Of a stretch of DNA of 64,000 nt, positions 27,333 to 37,868 are shown piece by piece. Under the pieces are notes generated by a model that made no database searches, was not told where the DNA came from, and saw only the letters and a program-made list of their open reading frames with translations. The stretch's first letter is position 1. Each line of letters opens with the position of its first letter. The DNA is from Pseudomaricurvus hydrocarbonicus. GTDB lineage: Bacteria > Pseudomonadota > Gammaproteobacteria > Pseudomonadales > Cellvibrionaceae. A program made the translations under genes and the position numbers. Location of the stretch: the NCBI RefSeq assembly GCF_011602365.1, contig NZ_JAAONZ010000022.1, positions 1 to 64,000 on the forward strand, given 5' to 3'.

Positions 27333-27839
27333 CTAGGCTTGCTGACGATGGGCCTTTTCGAGCTTTTTACGGATGCGCTGGCGTTTTACCGGCGACACGT
27401 AGTCGACAAACAGTTTGCCTTTGAGGTGGTCCAGCTCGTGCTGAATACAGGTCGCCAACAGACCGTCCGGCTCCAGGGTGAACGGTTCACCGTTGCGATC
27501 GAGCGCCTTGACGATGATGTTGGAAGGCCGCTCAACGGTTTCATAAAAACCGGGCACGGACAGGCAGCCTTCATCGTATGGCCGGGTGCTGTCGTCGAGT
27601 ACGGTGACTTCCGGGTTGATGAACACCAACGGATCGTTGCCATCTTCGGAAATATCCATCACCACCACCTGCTTGTGCACATTGACCTGGGTGGCAGCCA
27701 GACCAATACCGGGGGCGTCGTACATGGTTTCAAACATATCTTCAATCAATTGACGGATAGAATCATCCACCTGGTCGACGGGTTTGGCCTCGGTACGCAG
27801 TCGAGGGTCTGGAAATTCGAGAATGTTTAATATAGCCAT
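27333..27839 (-). CDS. def: Peptide deformylase
   Basis: This 168-residue metalloenzyme removes the N-formyl group from new proteins. All three motifs are intact: GIGLAATQ (about residue 45), EGCLSVP (about 90) and QHELDHLKG (about 132), giving the Cys and two His metal ligands and the catalytic Glu. The open frame extends 88 codons upstream, but [15 protein letters not shown] is the family start at 27839. It is the first gene of def-fmt-rsmB-trkA-trkH. Confidence 0.97.
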   Translation of the reverse strand: MAILNILEFPDPRLRTEAKPVDQVDDSIRQLIEDMFETMYDAPGIGLAATQVNVHKQVVVMDISEDGNDPLVFINPEVTVLDDSTRPYDEGCLSVPGFYETVERPSNIIVKALDRNGEPFTLEPDGLLATCIQHELDHLKGKLFVDYVSPVKRQRIRKKLEKAHRQQA

Positions 27840-28050
27840 AAGCCTTTGTGACAAACTTCTAGTAAAAAGGTAACAAGCGCTGCTAACATTATGAATCATA
27901 CAGCATTTACGTGTTGGAGCTGGTGATTTCCAAGGGCTGCTCGTCGAATACTCTATATATAGCAACAAGAGTTCGGGAGAAGTCATGGGGTCGCAAGCGA
28001 CTGTGTCTTTTCCTGAGCAAATGGAACCAGCACCAGTGTTCGCTAAGTCA

Positions 28051-28078
28051 TTGTAACGTTTAGCACCGCCATTATAAC
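28051..28078 (+). promoter_or_regulatory. Sigma-70-like promoter for the LysM gene
   Basis: TTGTAA (28051-28056) and TATAAC (28073-28078) are 16 bp apart, and the ATG of the LysM gene lies 41 bp beyond. The repeated TAACGTTTA words around the elements (about 28054 and 28075) may bind a regulator. Confidence 0.45.
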
Positions 28079-28118
28079 GTTTAACGGCCTGCGGACCGAA
28101 CAAACAGGATCGGTTTCT

Positions 28119-29138
28119 ATGAAAAAACTAGTATTTGCCTTCTTTGCCCTGTGCTTATCTGTGTCAGCACTGGCCGATGAGGTGCGTTTAAAGGACACTC
28201 ACCCCGACCGCTACACCGTGGTTAAGGGGGATACATTGTGGGATATCTCCGAAACCTTTCTGCAAAATCCGTGGATGTGGCCAGAAATATGGCATGTTAA
28301 TCCACAAATCGAAAACCCACACCTGATTTATCCGGGGGATGACATCACCCTCATCTACCTCGACGGCAAGCCGCGGCTGACCGTGGAGCGCGGCAAGCGT
28401 GTGGTGAAGCTGTCGCCCAAGGTGAGAGCGACGCCTCTGGATGAGGCCATTCCGGCGATTCCTCTGGATGCCATCAACAATTTCCTGAGTCGCAGCCGGG
28501 TGGTGACCTCTGCCGAGCTGGATGCGGCGCCTCATGTCCTGACCGGTGCCGAGCAGCACCTGGTGGTGGGTGAAGGCGATGACCTTTACGCGCGTGGCGA
28601 TTTCAGCGATGGCATCAAGACCTACGGTGTTTACCGTGCGGGCCAGCGTTTTATCGACCCCGAGACCAATGAGCTGCTGGGTTTGCAGGCGCTGGACATC
28701 GGTACGGTGAAGCTGGAGAAAGAGCAGGGTGAGGTGGGTACTTTTGCCGTGACCCGCACCACGGAAGAAATCCGCATTGCCGATCGCCTGTTGCCGAATG
28801 AAGAGCGAGCCATTGATTCGACCTTCTTCCCCTCGGTCCCCGTTGAAGACATTTCCGGTGTGATCATGGCCGTGGAAGGGGGGGTGAGCCAGGTGGGTCG
28901 CATGGACGTGGTGGCCATTAACCGCGGTGAGCGCGAAGGCGTTGCCATCGGCAACGTGATGGCCATTTTTAAAGACGGTGGCGTCATTCGTGACCGGGTT
29001 AAGGGCGATGTGGTCAAGTTGCCGGAAGAGAAAGCCGGCTTGCTGATGGTGTTCCGCACGTTTGAGAAAATGAGCTTTGCACTGGTGCTGGAGGCGGATC
29101 GTCCGCTGGCGGTACTGGATAAGGTTCATCGCCCATAA
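28119..29138 (+). CDS. LysM peptidoglycan-binding periplasmic protein
   Basis: This 339-residue protein has a signal peptide ([19 protein letters not shown]) and one LysM domain at about residues 31-78 ([27 protein letters not shown]). The remaining 260 residues form a beta-rich domain conserved beside dprA in Pseudomonas-type genomes; its job is unknown. It is expected to bind cell wall glycans. A strong terminator follows, so it is a single-gene unit next to dprA and opposite def. Confidence 0.88.
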   Translation: MKKLVFAFFALCLSVSALADEVRLKDTHPDRYTVVKGDTLWDISETFLQNPWMWPEIWHVNPQIENPHLIYPGDDITLIYLDGKPRLTVERGKRVVKLSPKVRATPLDEAIPAIPLDAINNFLSRSRVVTSAELDAAPHVLTGAEQHLVVGEGDDLYARGDFSDGIKTYGVYRAGQRFIDPETNELLGLQALDIGTVKLEKEQGEVGTFAVTRTTEEIRIADRLLPNEERAIDSTFFPSVPVEDISGVIMAVEGGVSQVGRMDVVAINRGEREGVAIGNVMAIFKDGGVIRDRVKGDVVKLPEEKAGLLMVFRTFEKMSFALVLEADRPLAVLDKVHRP

Positions 29139-29202
29139 GGCGCTCTTTAACAGACCGCTTTTTGCAGCAACATCGTTCAAAAGTACCAACAACGATCCCT
29201 AT

Positions 29203-29238
29203 AAACCCCCTCAGCTCCGGTTGAGGGGGTTTTCTTTT
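29203..29238 (+). terminator. Intrinsic terminator after LysM gene
   Basis: AAACCCCCTCA (29203-29213) pairs with TGAGGGGGTTT (29222-29232) around an 8-base loop, followed by T-rich sequence. Confidence 0.9.
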
Positions 29239-29303
29239 ATCTGACCGCGCCTAATTGCTCTACCATCCTGACCAACGGAACAATTGCTCTTAAGGATAAG
29301 GTC

Positions 29304-30608
29304 ATGGGGAAGGGAGAGACCGGGTGTCGGGACGGTGTGGATACCGGTATTGATCGCAATGTTGACCGCAACGGTGAGAGCGACGCTGAGCCTGGGATAG
29401 GGACAGAGGGTGGGGTTGAACCCCTCAGCCCGTGGTCATCGTCATCCGGTGATGACCCGTGCTGGTTAATTCCGTTTCTGTTATCGCTGCCCGGTTTCGG
29501 CGTGGCCCGCTACTGGCAATTGCGCCAGCAATCCCTGCCGCTGGGGCGGTTGCTGACACAGCCACTGGACAGTTTGTTGCCGTTCTTTCCGGCACCCAGC
29601 CACAGTCCGTTGCGCGACTTTTATCGCCACCGTACCGACAGCCAGAGTTGGCGGCTGTTTGCGGAGCGGCACCAGGCGTTGGCCGAACGCGGGGTGACCA
29701 TCCTGACCCATGAAGACCTGCGTTACCCGGAGCTGTTGGCGGTAATCTCACAAGCGCCACCGGTACTCTATTTGCGGGGCTCGGTAGAGGCGTTAAACAT
29801 GCCGCAAATTGCCTTTGTCGGCAGCCGGCATGGCACGCTCAACGGTAAAGACACCGCCCGGCATTTCGCCCGCTATCTGGCCAGCGTGGGGCTGGGGGTG
29901 ACCAGTGGCCTGGCACAGGGTATTGATGCCTGTGCGCATCAGGGCGCCCTGGCTGGCGGTGGGGCGACGATAGCGGTGATGGGCACCGGCATTGATCGAG
30001 TGTACCCCGCCCGACACCGGGGGATGGCGGATGACATCGTCGCCGCGGGTGGCGTGCTGGTCACGGAATTCCCCCCGGGCACCCCGGCGCACAGTGGCAA
30101 CTTCCCGCGACGCAATCGCATTATCAGTGGCTTGAGCCTGGGCGTGGTGGTGGTTGAGGCAGCGTTGAAAAGCGGCTCGTTGATCACCGCGCGCTGCGCG
30201 CTGGAGCAAAATCGCGAAGTCTTTGCCATCCCGGGCTCCATTCACAATCCGCTCAGCCGTGGTTGCCACCACCTGATTCGCGATGGCGCCACGCTGGTGG
30301 AAACCGCCGAGGACATCGCTCGAGAGTTGCGGGGGTGGGCCTCGAATACCGTCACCCGTGACTTTCGTCACGCTCCTCTACCTCTACCGTTGCCGGCAGG
30401 GGGGGAACCGGCTGCGGAAGAGCGGTTGGCCGGCTTGACCCGTGCCGAGGCGGCTTTACTGAAAGCGCTGGGGTTTGATGTGTGTGATTTTGATGAGCTG
30501 CTCGCTCGCTTGTCGTGGGCTACGCCGGAGCTGCTGGCGACCCTGATGCAGCTGGAGTTGCGCGGGCTGATCTCTCAGGAGGGGGGGAACGTGGTGCGCC
30601 TGGGGTGA
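29304..30608 (+). CDS. dprA: DNA processing protein DprA
   Basis: This 434-residue protein loads RecA on incoming single-stranded DNA in transformation. The Rossmann-like core has FVGSRHGTLNG, TSGLAQGIDACAHQGAL and GTGIDRVYPARH, then FPRRNRIISGLS; a C-terminal winged-helix domain occupies about residues 370-434. The first 45 residues are a low-complexity Gly/Asp/Glu-rich extension before the family start at WLIPFLLSLPGFG, so the true start could be internal; no better ATG with a ribosome site is seen. Whether the organism is competent cannot be judged from this window. Confidence 0.93.
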   Translation: MGKGETGCRDGVDTGIDRNVDRNGESDAEPGIGTEGGVEPLSPWSSSSGDDPCWLIPFLLSLPGFGVARYWQLRQQSLPLGRLLTQPLDSLLPFFPAPSHSPLRDFYRHRTDSQSWRLFAERHQALAERGVTILTHEDLRYPELLAVISQAPPVLYLRGSVEALNMPQIAFVGSRHGTLNGKDTARHFARYLASVGLGVTSGLAQGIDACAHQGALAGGGATIAVMGTGIDRVYPARHRGMADDIVAAGGVLVTEFPPGTPAHSGNFPRRNRIISGLSLGVVVVEAALKSGSLITARCALEQNREVFAIPGSIHNPLSRGCHHLIRDGATLVETAEDIARELRGWASNTVTRDFRHAPLPLPLPAGGEPAAEERLAGLTRAEAALLKALGFDVCDFDELLARLSWATPELLATLMQLELRGLISQEGGNVVRLG

Positions 30609-30769
30609 GCCGCTTCTGGTATCATCAACAGGTGTGAGGCTCATTGCCAGGGTGGCGTGATGGCGTTAAACCGGTGTCAGGGCTGCGACAAGTTGTGCAT
30701 TGACGGGAGTTAAGGTAAGTTGCCGCGCACCCACATTGGCGCAGGGTGAGACCCGGCCCCACAATTCCC

Positions 30770-30825
30770 TAGAAACTAGAAACTAGAAACTAGAAACTAG
30801 AAACTAGAAACTAGAAACTAGAAAC
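30770..30825. repeat. Eight tandem copies of TAGAAAC upstream of tsaC
   Basis: Eight perfect units of the heptamer TAGAAAC end 16 bp before the tsaC ATG, where the ribosome site and promoter would lie. The same unit occurs five times at the trkH 3' end. Copy-number change could alter tsaC expression. Confidence 0.97.
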
Positions 30826-30841
30826 TACAGGTTCAACAAAG

Positions 30842-31411
30842 ATGGATTGGTCCCGCCACCCCAGTATTCAACGTGCCGCCGACTTATTGTGGAGCGGTGA
30901 GATTATTGCCTACCCCACTGAAGCGGTGTGGGGCCTTGGGTGCTCCCCGTTTGACGAGCAGGCAGTGTACAAGCTGCTGGCGCTGAAAAAACGGGATTAT
31001 GAAAAGGGCATGATTCTGGTGGCCGCCGACGTGGAACAGTTTGCCGATTATCTGCGTCCGCTGACCCCGGAGCAGCAGCAGACCCTGCGCGCTTCCTGGC
31101 CGGGTCCCAACACCTGGATTGTGCCGGATATCGACAACCAGATCCCCGAGTGGATCAAGGGGCAGTACAGCGGTGTGGCGTTGCGGGTGAGTGCGCACCC
31201 GCTGGTGGCGGGGTTGTGCCGTGCTTTCGGCGGGCCCATTGTGTCCACCTCGGCCAACCCCCAGGGCAAGTCTCCGGCCCTGCACCAGTGGAAGGTCCGC
31301 CAGTATTTCGGTGACAGTGTGGCCATGGTGACTCCGGGCGCGGTGGGGGCACAGGCCAAACCGACCCAGATTCGCGACCTGGTGACCGGTCAGGTGGTGC
31401 GCGCCAGCTAG
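30842..31411 (+). CDS. tsaC: Threonylcarbamoyl-AMP synthase
   Basis: This 189-residue YrdC-fold enzyme makes threonylcarbamoyl-AMP from threonine, bicarbonate and ATP for the t6A37 modification of tRNAs. Conserved segments are IIAYPTEAVWGLGCSP, LALKKRDYEKGMILV, SWPGPNTWIVP and GGPIVSTSANPQG. It is full length for TsaC (not the longer Sua5). The ribosome site is weak and lies just after a heptamer repeat array. Confidence 0.95.
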   Translation: MDWSRHPSIQRAADLLWSGEIIAYPTEAVWGLGCSPFDEQAVYKLLALKKRDYEKGMILVAADVEQFADYLRPLTPEQQQTLRASWPGPNTWIVPDIDNQIPEWIKGQYSGVALRVSAHPLVAGLCRAFGGPIVSTSANPQGKSPALHQWKVRQYFGDSVAMVTPGAVGAQAKPTQIRDLVTGQVVRAS

Positions 31412-31475
31412 AGCCGACCCTCTCCGGCGCAGTGAAGAGGTGATGGGGGTAAATTGAAATTGTTTTTTGGGTTAA

Positions 31476-32501
<1,026 letters not shown>

Positions 32502-32616
32502 GGTTTTACAGCCCGCCCCATGATTAAGGGCTCGTGCTGTCGTTACCAGCCCGTTTTGGGGTTATCGACAGTGCGTTTGTTGTGAGGGGCAGTTGTTTTT
32601 TTTAACGGATAGTTTC

Positions 32617-33444
32617 ATGGATCAGTACCGAGTGTATGGCAATCCCATCGCGCAATCAAAGTCACCGCAAATTCATCAGCAGTTCGCCAACCAAACCGGC
32701 GAGTCACTGAATTATGAAAAACAATTGGTGCCGGTGAACGGTTTTGCCGATGCGGCCAAAGCGTTTTTCGCGGAGGGCGGCTGTGGCTTAAACATCACCG
32801 TACCGTTTAAGCTGGAGGCGTTTCAGTTTGCCACCCGGTTGACCGAGCGCGCCCGCAACGCGGGCGCGGTGAACACGTTAAAAGCGCTGGATAACGGCGA
32901 TATTTTGGGCGACAACACCGACGGTCAGGGGATGGTGTCGGACATCGTCAATCACCTGGGCTGGTCATTGAAAGACAAAACCGTACTGCTGCTCGGCGCT
33001 GGCGGTGCGGTGCGCGGTGTACTGCAGCCGTTGCTGGAGCAAGAGCCCACCAAGGTGGTGATTGCCAATCGCACGGTGGCCAAGGCCCTGACGTTAGTGC
33101 GCGAGTTTAAACGTTATGGCAAGGTGCAGGCCTGTGGTTTTGCGGATCTGGCCGGCCAGCAGTTTGATGTGGTGATTAATGGCACCTCAGCCAGCTTGTC
33201 GGGTGACCTGCCGCCTCTGCCCGAACATCTGCTGAGTGAACAGGCGGTCTGTTATGACATGATGTACGGTGCCGAACCGACAGTCTTTATGCAGTGGGCC
33301 AGTGCGCACGGCGCAACCTCGGTGGCTGACGGCTTGGGCATGTTGGTGGGTCAGGCCGCTGAAGCTTTTTACCTCTGGCGCAGAGTGAAACCGGAGGTTG
33401 CACCGGTGATCCAGTCGTTGCGTGCGCAACTGATCCATTCCTAA
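32617..33444 (+). CDS. aroE: Shikimate dehydrogenase
   Basis: This 275-residue enzyme reduces 3-dehydroshikimate with NADPH. NPIAQSKSPQIHQ binds shikimate, NITVPFK holds the catalytic Lys, GDNTDGQG the catalytic Asp, and LLGAGGAVRGV plus NRTVAKA form the NADP site. The start chosen is MDQYRVYGNP (32617); the eight upstream codons are not family sequence. Confidence 0.97.
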   Translation: MDQYRVYGNPIAQSKSPQIHQQFANQTGESLNYEKQLVPVNGFADAAKAFFAEGGCGLNITVPFKLEAFQFATRLTERARNAGAVNTLKALDNGDILGDNTDGQGMVSDIVNHLGWSLKDKTVLLLGAGGAVRGVLQPLLEQEPTKVVIANRTVAKALTLVREFKRYGKVQACGFADLAGQQFDVVINGTSASLSGDLPPLPEHLLSEQAVCYDMMYGAEPTVFMQWASAHGATSVADGLGMLVGQAAEAFYLWRRVKPEVAPVIQSLRAQLIHS

Positions 33445-33532
33445 AATCCAGTGTGAAGTTCACCGATAGCCAATGCCGCCAAAATGCGTCGGCGGTGGCT
33501 GGTGTTTTTCCCCAGCGCTTTTCCTTGTAAAT

Positions 33533-33565
33533 CAGAATGTTTCGATGGATGCCGTCGAAATTCTG
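33533..33565. repeat. Imperfect inverted repeat upstream of bacteriohemerythrin
   Basis: CAGAATGTTTCGA (33533-33545) and TCGAAATTCTG (33555-33565) pair except for two unpaired bases. It lies between aroE and the hemerythrin pair and might end aroE transcription or bind a regulator. Confidence 0.45.
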
Positions 33566-33648
33566 AATTTTAGTTGATCTATGTCTAATTAGACGCCAGT
33601 GGCTTTTCGTAAAATCTCCCTACATTCAGTGGTAAGGAGGTTCTGCTC

Positions 33649-34101
33649 ATGTCGTTACAGTGGTCGTCGGATCTGGAAATCGGTATTCCGGTAATAGACA
33701 GTCAACACCAGCGCATTGTTGAATACATCAACGGTGTGGAATTGGCCCATCAGCATCACAGTCAAAAGGAACTGCTGGTGGTTCTGGATGAACTGGTTGA
33801 TTACACCCTGTCGCATTTTGAGTTTGAAGAATCGTTGATCGAAGAAGCCGGTTACCCCTTCACCAAAGCGCACAAAAAAGTGCACGCATTGTTTACCCGG
33901 CGTGTGCAGGGCTATCAGCAGCGCGCCAAAGCCGGGGAAGACGTGACCGAAGAATTAACCCACACGCTGAAGACCTGGTTGGTGAATCACATCAAGCACG
34001 ATGACCGTGATTATACCGGTGTGGTGAAAGACAACATGAATGAGGCGACGAAGCGGGTTAAAGCAAAATCCGGCAGTTGGATGAGCCGTTTATTCGGTTG
34101 A
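33649..34101 (+). CDS. Bacteriohemerythrin, copy 1
   Basis: This 150-residue four-helix protein carries the full di-iron oxygen-binding set: His in DSQHQRIVEYIN, His/Glu in LSHFEFEESL, two His in KAHKKVH, and HIKHDD with the final His and Asp. Single-domain bacteriohemerythrins bind O2 reversibly and are proposed to deliver or sense it. A perfect AGGAGG lies eight bases before the ATG. The second copy begins 27 bp downstream, so both are one transcript. The Lys-rich tail (RVKAKSGSWMSRLFG) is absent from copy 2. Confidence 0.93.
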   Translation: MSLQWSSDLEIGIPVIDSQHQRIVEYINGVELAHQHHSQKELLVVLDELVDYTLSHFEFEESLIEEAGYPFTKAHKKVHALFTRRVQGYQQRAKAGEDVTEELTHTLKTWLVNHIKHDDRDYTGVVKDNMNEATKRVKAKSGSWMSRLFG

Positions 34102-34128
34102 TCACACCATCACTTGGCAGGAGGAAAT

Positions 34129-34623
34129 ATGTCGCGTTTTGTTTGGTCTAAGGAGTTTGAGCTGGGCATTGATATCATTGATCATCAGCATCAGCGCATC
34201 GTCGACTACATTAACCAGATTTACGACATTTCTTTAAAGGCACAGGGGACTTGCGGGTCTGTTGAGGTTACGGACGCAGACACTGCCGATTTGAAAGCGG
34301 TGCTGGCCAGTCTGGTGGACTACACCCTGTCGCACCTGGCCTTTGAAGAGGCGCTGATGGAAGAGGCAGAGTACCCGGAATTGTCGGAGCATCAATTGGT
34401 ACATCGGCAGTTTTCCGAGTTGATTGGCAGCCTCAAAGCGCGCTTTGACCAGGGTGAAGAGGTGAGTCAGAGGCTCGCCAGTGTGTTGCAGCACTGGTTG
34501 ATCGAGCACATCATGACTGAGGACAAGCGCTATGCGGAGCTGGTGAAACACAAACTGCTCGGTATCGAGCCGGATAAACACCGGCACTGGGTGCAGCAAG
34601 CCCTGTCCCGGCATTTTCAATAA
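34129..34623 (+). CDS. Bacteriohemerythrin, copy 2
   Basis: This 164-residue paralogue has the same ligand set: DHQHQRIVDYIN, LSHLAFEEALM, SEHQLVH and HIMTED. Unlike copy 1 it has an insertion of about a dozen residues after helix 1 (GTCGSVEVTDADTAD) and a C-terminal extension ending in RHWVQQALSRHF. The start is the ATG at 34129 behind AGGAGG; five upstream codons of open frame are not used. Conserved ligands suggest it still binds oxygen; the loop could give a different affinity or partner. Confidence 0.92.
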   Translation: MSRFVWSKEFELGIDIIDHQHQRIVDYINQIYDISLKAQGTCGSVEVTDADTADLKAVLASLVDYTLSHLAFEEALMEEAEYPELSEHQLVHRQFSELIGSLKARFDQGEEVSQRLASVLQHWLIEHIMTEDKRYAELVKHKLLGIEPDKHRHWVQQALSRHFQ

Positions 34624-34653
34624 GGCTGAATGGACTAGCCACGGTAACCACAA

Positions 34654-34689
34654 GCGCCGCTCTCAGGAACGTCCTGCATCCAGCGGCGC
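34654..34689. terminator. Hairpin between convergent hemerythrin and carbonic anhydrase genes
   Basis: GCGCCGCT (34654-34661) and AGCGGCGC (34682-34689) are perfect arms, with AGGA/TCCT pairing inside the loop. No T-tract follows, so termination is possible but not certain. Confidence 0.4.
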
Positions 34690-34712
34690 GTGGGTAACAC
34701 CTGCCGTCGGGG

Positions 34713-35270
34713 TTATTCAATCCCGGCCAGATATTGATCTTTCAATTTCACATAGTTGTTGGCCGAATACGTAAAAAAGCTCCTTTCCTTGTCGGTCAGT
34801 GGGCGGGCTTTTTTACAGGGTGAGCCAACGTAGAGATAGCCACTTTCCAACCGCTTGCCCGGTGGTACCAGGGTGCCGGCGCCAATCACCACTTCGTCTT
34901 CTATGATGGCGCCGTCCAGGACGATAGAGCCAATACCGATCAGCACGCGGTTGCCGATGGTGCAACCGTGCAGGGTGGCACTGTGTCCGACCGTGACGTC
35001 GTCGCCGATGGTCAGTGGCCAGCCCTCGGCATTGAACGGACCCTTGTGGGTGATGTGCAATACGGTGTTGTCCTGAATGCTGGTGCGCGCACCGATCTGG
35101 ATGCGATGCATGTCCCCGCGCGCCGCAACAAAGGGCCAGATTGAGCTGTCGCTACCGATGTGAACATCGCCAATGATGCGGGCGCTGGGGTCGATATAGA
35201 CCCGTTCACCCAGTTGCGGGGTCATGCGCTGAAAAGGGGTAACGGGTGTGGCGGGCGTGTGCGGGCTCAT
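34713..35270 (-). CDS. Gamma-carbonic anhydrase family protein (YrdA/PaaY type)
   Basis: This 185-residue protein is a left-handed beta-helix hexapeptide-repeat protein, closest in pattern to YrdA. Zinc-ligand histidines lie in LHITHKG and GHSATLHG, and the C-terminal RLESGYLYVGSPCKKARPL is typical. The family includes carbonic anhydrases and thioesterases; activity here is not shown. The open frame extends 51 codons upstream, but AAGGAG lies eight bases before the ATG at 35270; another ATG seven codons earlier is less well placed. Confidence 0.9.
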   Translation of the reverse strand: MSPHTPATPVTPFQRMTPQLGERVYIDPSARIIGDVHIGSDSSIWPFVAARGDMHRIQIGARTSIQDNTVLHITHKGPFNAEGWPLTIGDDVTVGHSATLHGCTIGNRVLIGIGSIVLDGAIIEDEVVIGAGTLVPPGKRLESGYLYVGSPCKKARPLTDKERSFFTYSANNYVKLKDQYLAGIE

Positions 35271-35628
35271 GCAGATGGCTCCTTTCCTCATGGGGTCTTC
35301 AGGGGCATCGGGGGCTTCAGATTCAATGCGTGTGCAATGGCGCTGGCGGCTGAGGCACCCGAGACGAAAGATCCGTGACTTTAGCATATCCTGTGTCTGA
35401 AATTCCCCCCGCTGTCCGGTCAAAACTCCGCCAAAATCACGGGTAAGGGGTGTATCATAGGACTATTCCCTGCGGGGCCCCTGTTTGCGGGCCGCTGTTC
35501 GGCTCGCGGCGCTGTTACTTGAGGCTTGCTACCTGGTACCTGCTCCCGGCCACAACCGCTGAGGGCCGCCGGTTGCTCCGGGCTGGCCGAGTGCCCGTTT
35601 GATCCATTTTGAGGTGAGTGTTCTTTCT

Positions 35629-37665
35629 ATGACCAATCCATTACTAGACAACCCCACATTACCCCCGTTTTCCGCCATCCAGGCGGAGCACGTCGAGCCC
35701 GCCATCGACAGCCTGATTCAACAGTGCCGCGAAAACCTCTCGGCGGTGGTTGCGCAGGCACAGACGCAAGGGGTTTGCTGGGAGAATCTGATCACCCCGC
35801 TGGAAGAGCAGGATGACCGCTTGAGCAAGGCCTGGTCGCCGGTCGGCCACCTCAATGCTGTGATGAACAGTGATGCCTTGCGTGATGCCTATACCAGCAG
35901 CATTGCCAAACTGACCGCTTACGGCACCGAAGTGGGTCAGAATAAGCCCCTGTGCGAGGCTTATCAGGCGCTGGCCGACAGCGAGCAGTTTGCGCAATTG
36001 TCAGAGCCCCAGCGCACCTCGGTCGAGCATGCCCTGCGCGATTTTCGTCTCGCCGGCGTGGATCTGCCGGAGGCGGAAAAGCAAACCTACAGTGACTTGA
36101 AACAACGGCTGTCAGAATTGAATACCCGGTTTTCCAACAATGTTCTCGATGCGACTCAGGGCTGGTACAAGCGCCTGGAGAGTGCCGAAGAGCTGGCGGG
36201 ATTGCCCGACAACGCGCTGGCGCTGGCCAGGCAGGCGGCCGACGAAAAATCCGAGTCCGGGTATGTGATCACGCTGGATATCCCCTCTTACCTGGCAGTC
36301 ATGATGCACGCGGACAATCGCCAGCTGCGCGAAGAGATCTACACCGCTTACGGTACCCGCGCTTCGGATCAGGGGCCGACGGCAGGGCAGTGGGACAATG
36401 CCCCGCTGATTGATGAAATATTATCAGTGCGCCACCAGTTGGCGCAGCTGCTGGGGTTTGACAACTACGCCGAGCGTTCTCTGGCGACCAAGATGGCAGA
36501 GAGCTGCGATCAGGTGGAGGCCTTTTTGCTGGAGCTGGCGGAAAAAAGTAAGCCGGCAGCCCAGGTGGATTATGACGAGCTGAAAGCCTTTGCCAAAAGT
36601 CGTGACGGTGTGGAGGATTTTCAGGCCTGGGATCAGGCCTATTACAGTGAAAAACTGAAACAGCAAAAATACGCCATTTCCCAGGAAGAATTGCGCCCGT
36701 ATTTTCCGGCCGAAACCGTGGTGGAGGGTATGTTCGAGCTGGTGGCGCGGTTGTTTGGCATCCGCATTCGCCAACAGACGGCGGATGTTTGGCATCAGGA
36801 TGCGCGCTTTTACGAAATTGAACAAAACGGCGAAGTGATTGCCCGGTTTTACCTGGACATGTACGCCCGTGCCAACAAGCGCGGTGGCGCCTGGATGGAC
36901 GAGTGCCGGGTGCGTCGGCAGGGACCTGAGGGCTTGCAGTTGCCGGTGGCTTACCTGACCTGCAACTTTACCCCGGCGGTGGGGGACAAACCGGCGTTGT
37001 TAACCCACGATGAGGTGGTGACCCTGTTTCACGAGTTTGGCCATGGCCTGCACCACATGCTCACCAAAATCAGTACCGCGGCGGTGAGTGGTATTAATGG
37101 TGTGGCGTGGGATGCGGTGGAGTTACCCAGCCAGTTTTTGGAAAACTGGTGCTGGGAAAAGTCGGTCATCCCGATGATTTCGGGACACTTTGAAAGCGGG
37201 GAGCCGCTGCCGGAAACCTTGTTGAACAATTTGCTGGCGGCCAAAAACTTTCAATCCGCCATGCAGATGCTGCGGCAGATTGAATTTTCGCTGTTCGATT
37301 TTCGCCTGCATCGCAATTACAACCCTGGCAGTCCCCGCCCGGTACAGGTGGTGTTGGATGAGATTCGCAAGGAAATTGCGGTGGCCATACCGCCGGCCTT
37401 TAACCGCTTTCAGAACAGTTTCAGTCACATCTTCGCGGGCGGCTACGCCGCCGGTTATTACAGCTATAAATGGGCTGAAGTCCTGTCCAGCGATGCCTTT
37501 GCCCGCTTTGAAGAGGAGGGGATTTTTAATGTTGAAACCGGCCGGAGTTTCCTGAAAGAAATTTTGGAAATGGGTGGCTCCAAAGACGCCATGGAATTGT
37601 TTAAAAATTTCCGCGGACGTGAGCCCAACACCGAAGCCCTGTTGCGCCACAGTGGCATTGTGTAG
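35629..37665 (+). CDS. prlC: Oligopeptidase A
   Basis: This 678-residue M3 zinc metallopeptidase degrades short peptides, including cleaved signal peptides, in the cytoplasm. The zinc site FHEFGHGLHHML (His, Glu, His) is at about residues 466-477, with the third ligand further on in the conserved helix. It is full length. The start is MTNPLLDNPTLPPF at 35629; ten upstream codons are open but not family sequence. It is followed by the zinc-ribbon gene yheV. Confidence 0.96.
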   Translation: MTNPLLDNPTLPPFSAIQAEHVEPAIDSLIQQCRENLSAVVAQAQTQGVCWENLITPLEEQDDRLSKAWSPVGHLNAVMNSDALRDAYTSSIAKLTAYGTEVGQNKPLCEAYQALADSEQFAQLSEPQRTSVEHALRDFRLAGVDLPEAEKQTYSDLKQRLSELNTRFSNNVLDATQGWYKRLESAEELAGLPDNALALARQAADEKSESGYVITLDIPSYLAVMMHADNRQLREEIYTAYGTRASDQGPTAGQWDNAPLIDEILSVRHQLAQLLGFDNYAERSLATKMAESCDQVEAFLLELAEKSKPAAQVDYDELKAFAKSRDGVEDFQAWDQAYYSEKLKQQKYAISQEELRPYFPAETVVEGMFELVARLFGIRIRQQTADVWHQDARFYEIEQNGEVIARFYLDMYARANKRGGAWMDECRVRRQGPEGLQLPVAYLTCNFTPAVGDKPALLTHDEVVTLFHEFGHGLHHMLTKISTAAVSGINGVAWDAVELPSQFLENWCWEKSVIPMISGHFESGEPLPETLLNNLLAAKNFQSAMQMLRQIEFSLFDFRLHRNYNPGSPRPVQVVLDEIRKEIAVAIPPAFNRFQNSFSHIFAGGYAAGYYSYKWAEVLSSDAFARFEEEGIFNVETGRSFLKEILEMGGSKDAMELFKNFRGREPNTEALLRHSGIV

Positions 37666-37868
37666 TTGATGATGCCTTGACAGTGAACGTGTCAATATTG
37701 GCGCAGCGGCGAGAGCTGTTGGCTATGTGGCAAAGGATACGGATTCAGGCAAGTCGGCTGAGACCGGCAGCGTAGAAAAGTCCGATGATCGCCCCGTGTT
37801 GAATCTTTCAACCGGTTTTTAAGGGTGATCGTCGTTGAAACGTCGATACAATTTGTGAGTGAGTGGTT

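Noticed and set aside
30770-30825. CRISPR-like array
   Set aside because: The unit is a 7 bp perfect tandem repeat without spacers, so it is a simple-sequence repeat.
33570-33595. FNR/Anr oxygen-sensing box upstream of the hemerythrins
   Set aside because: TTGATCTATGTCTAA has one good half-site but the second half does not match ATCAA.
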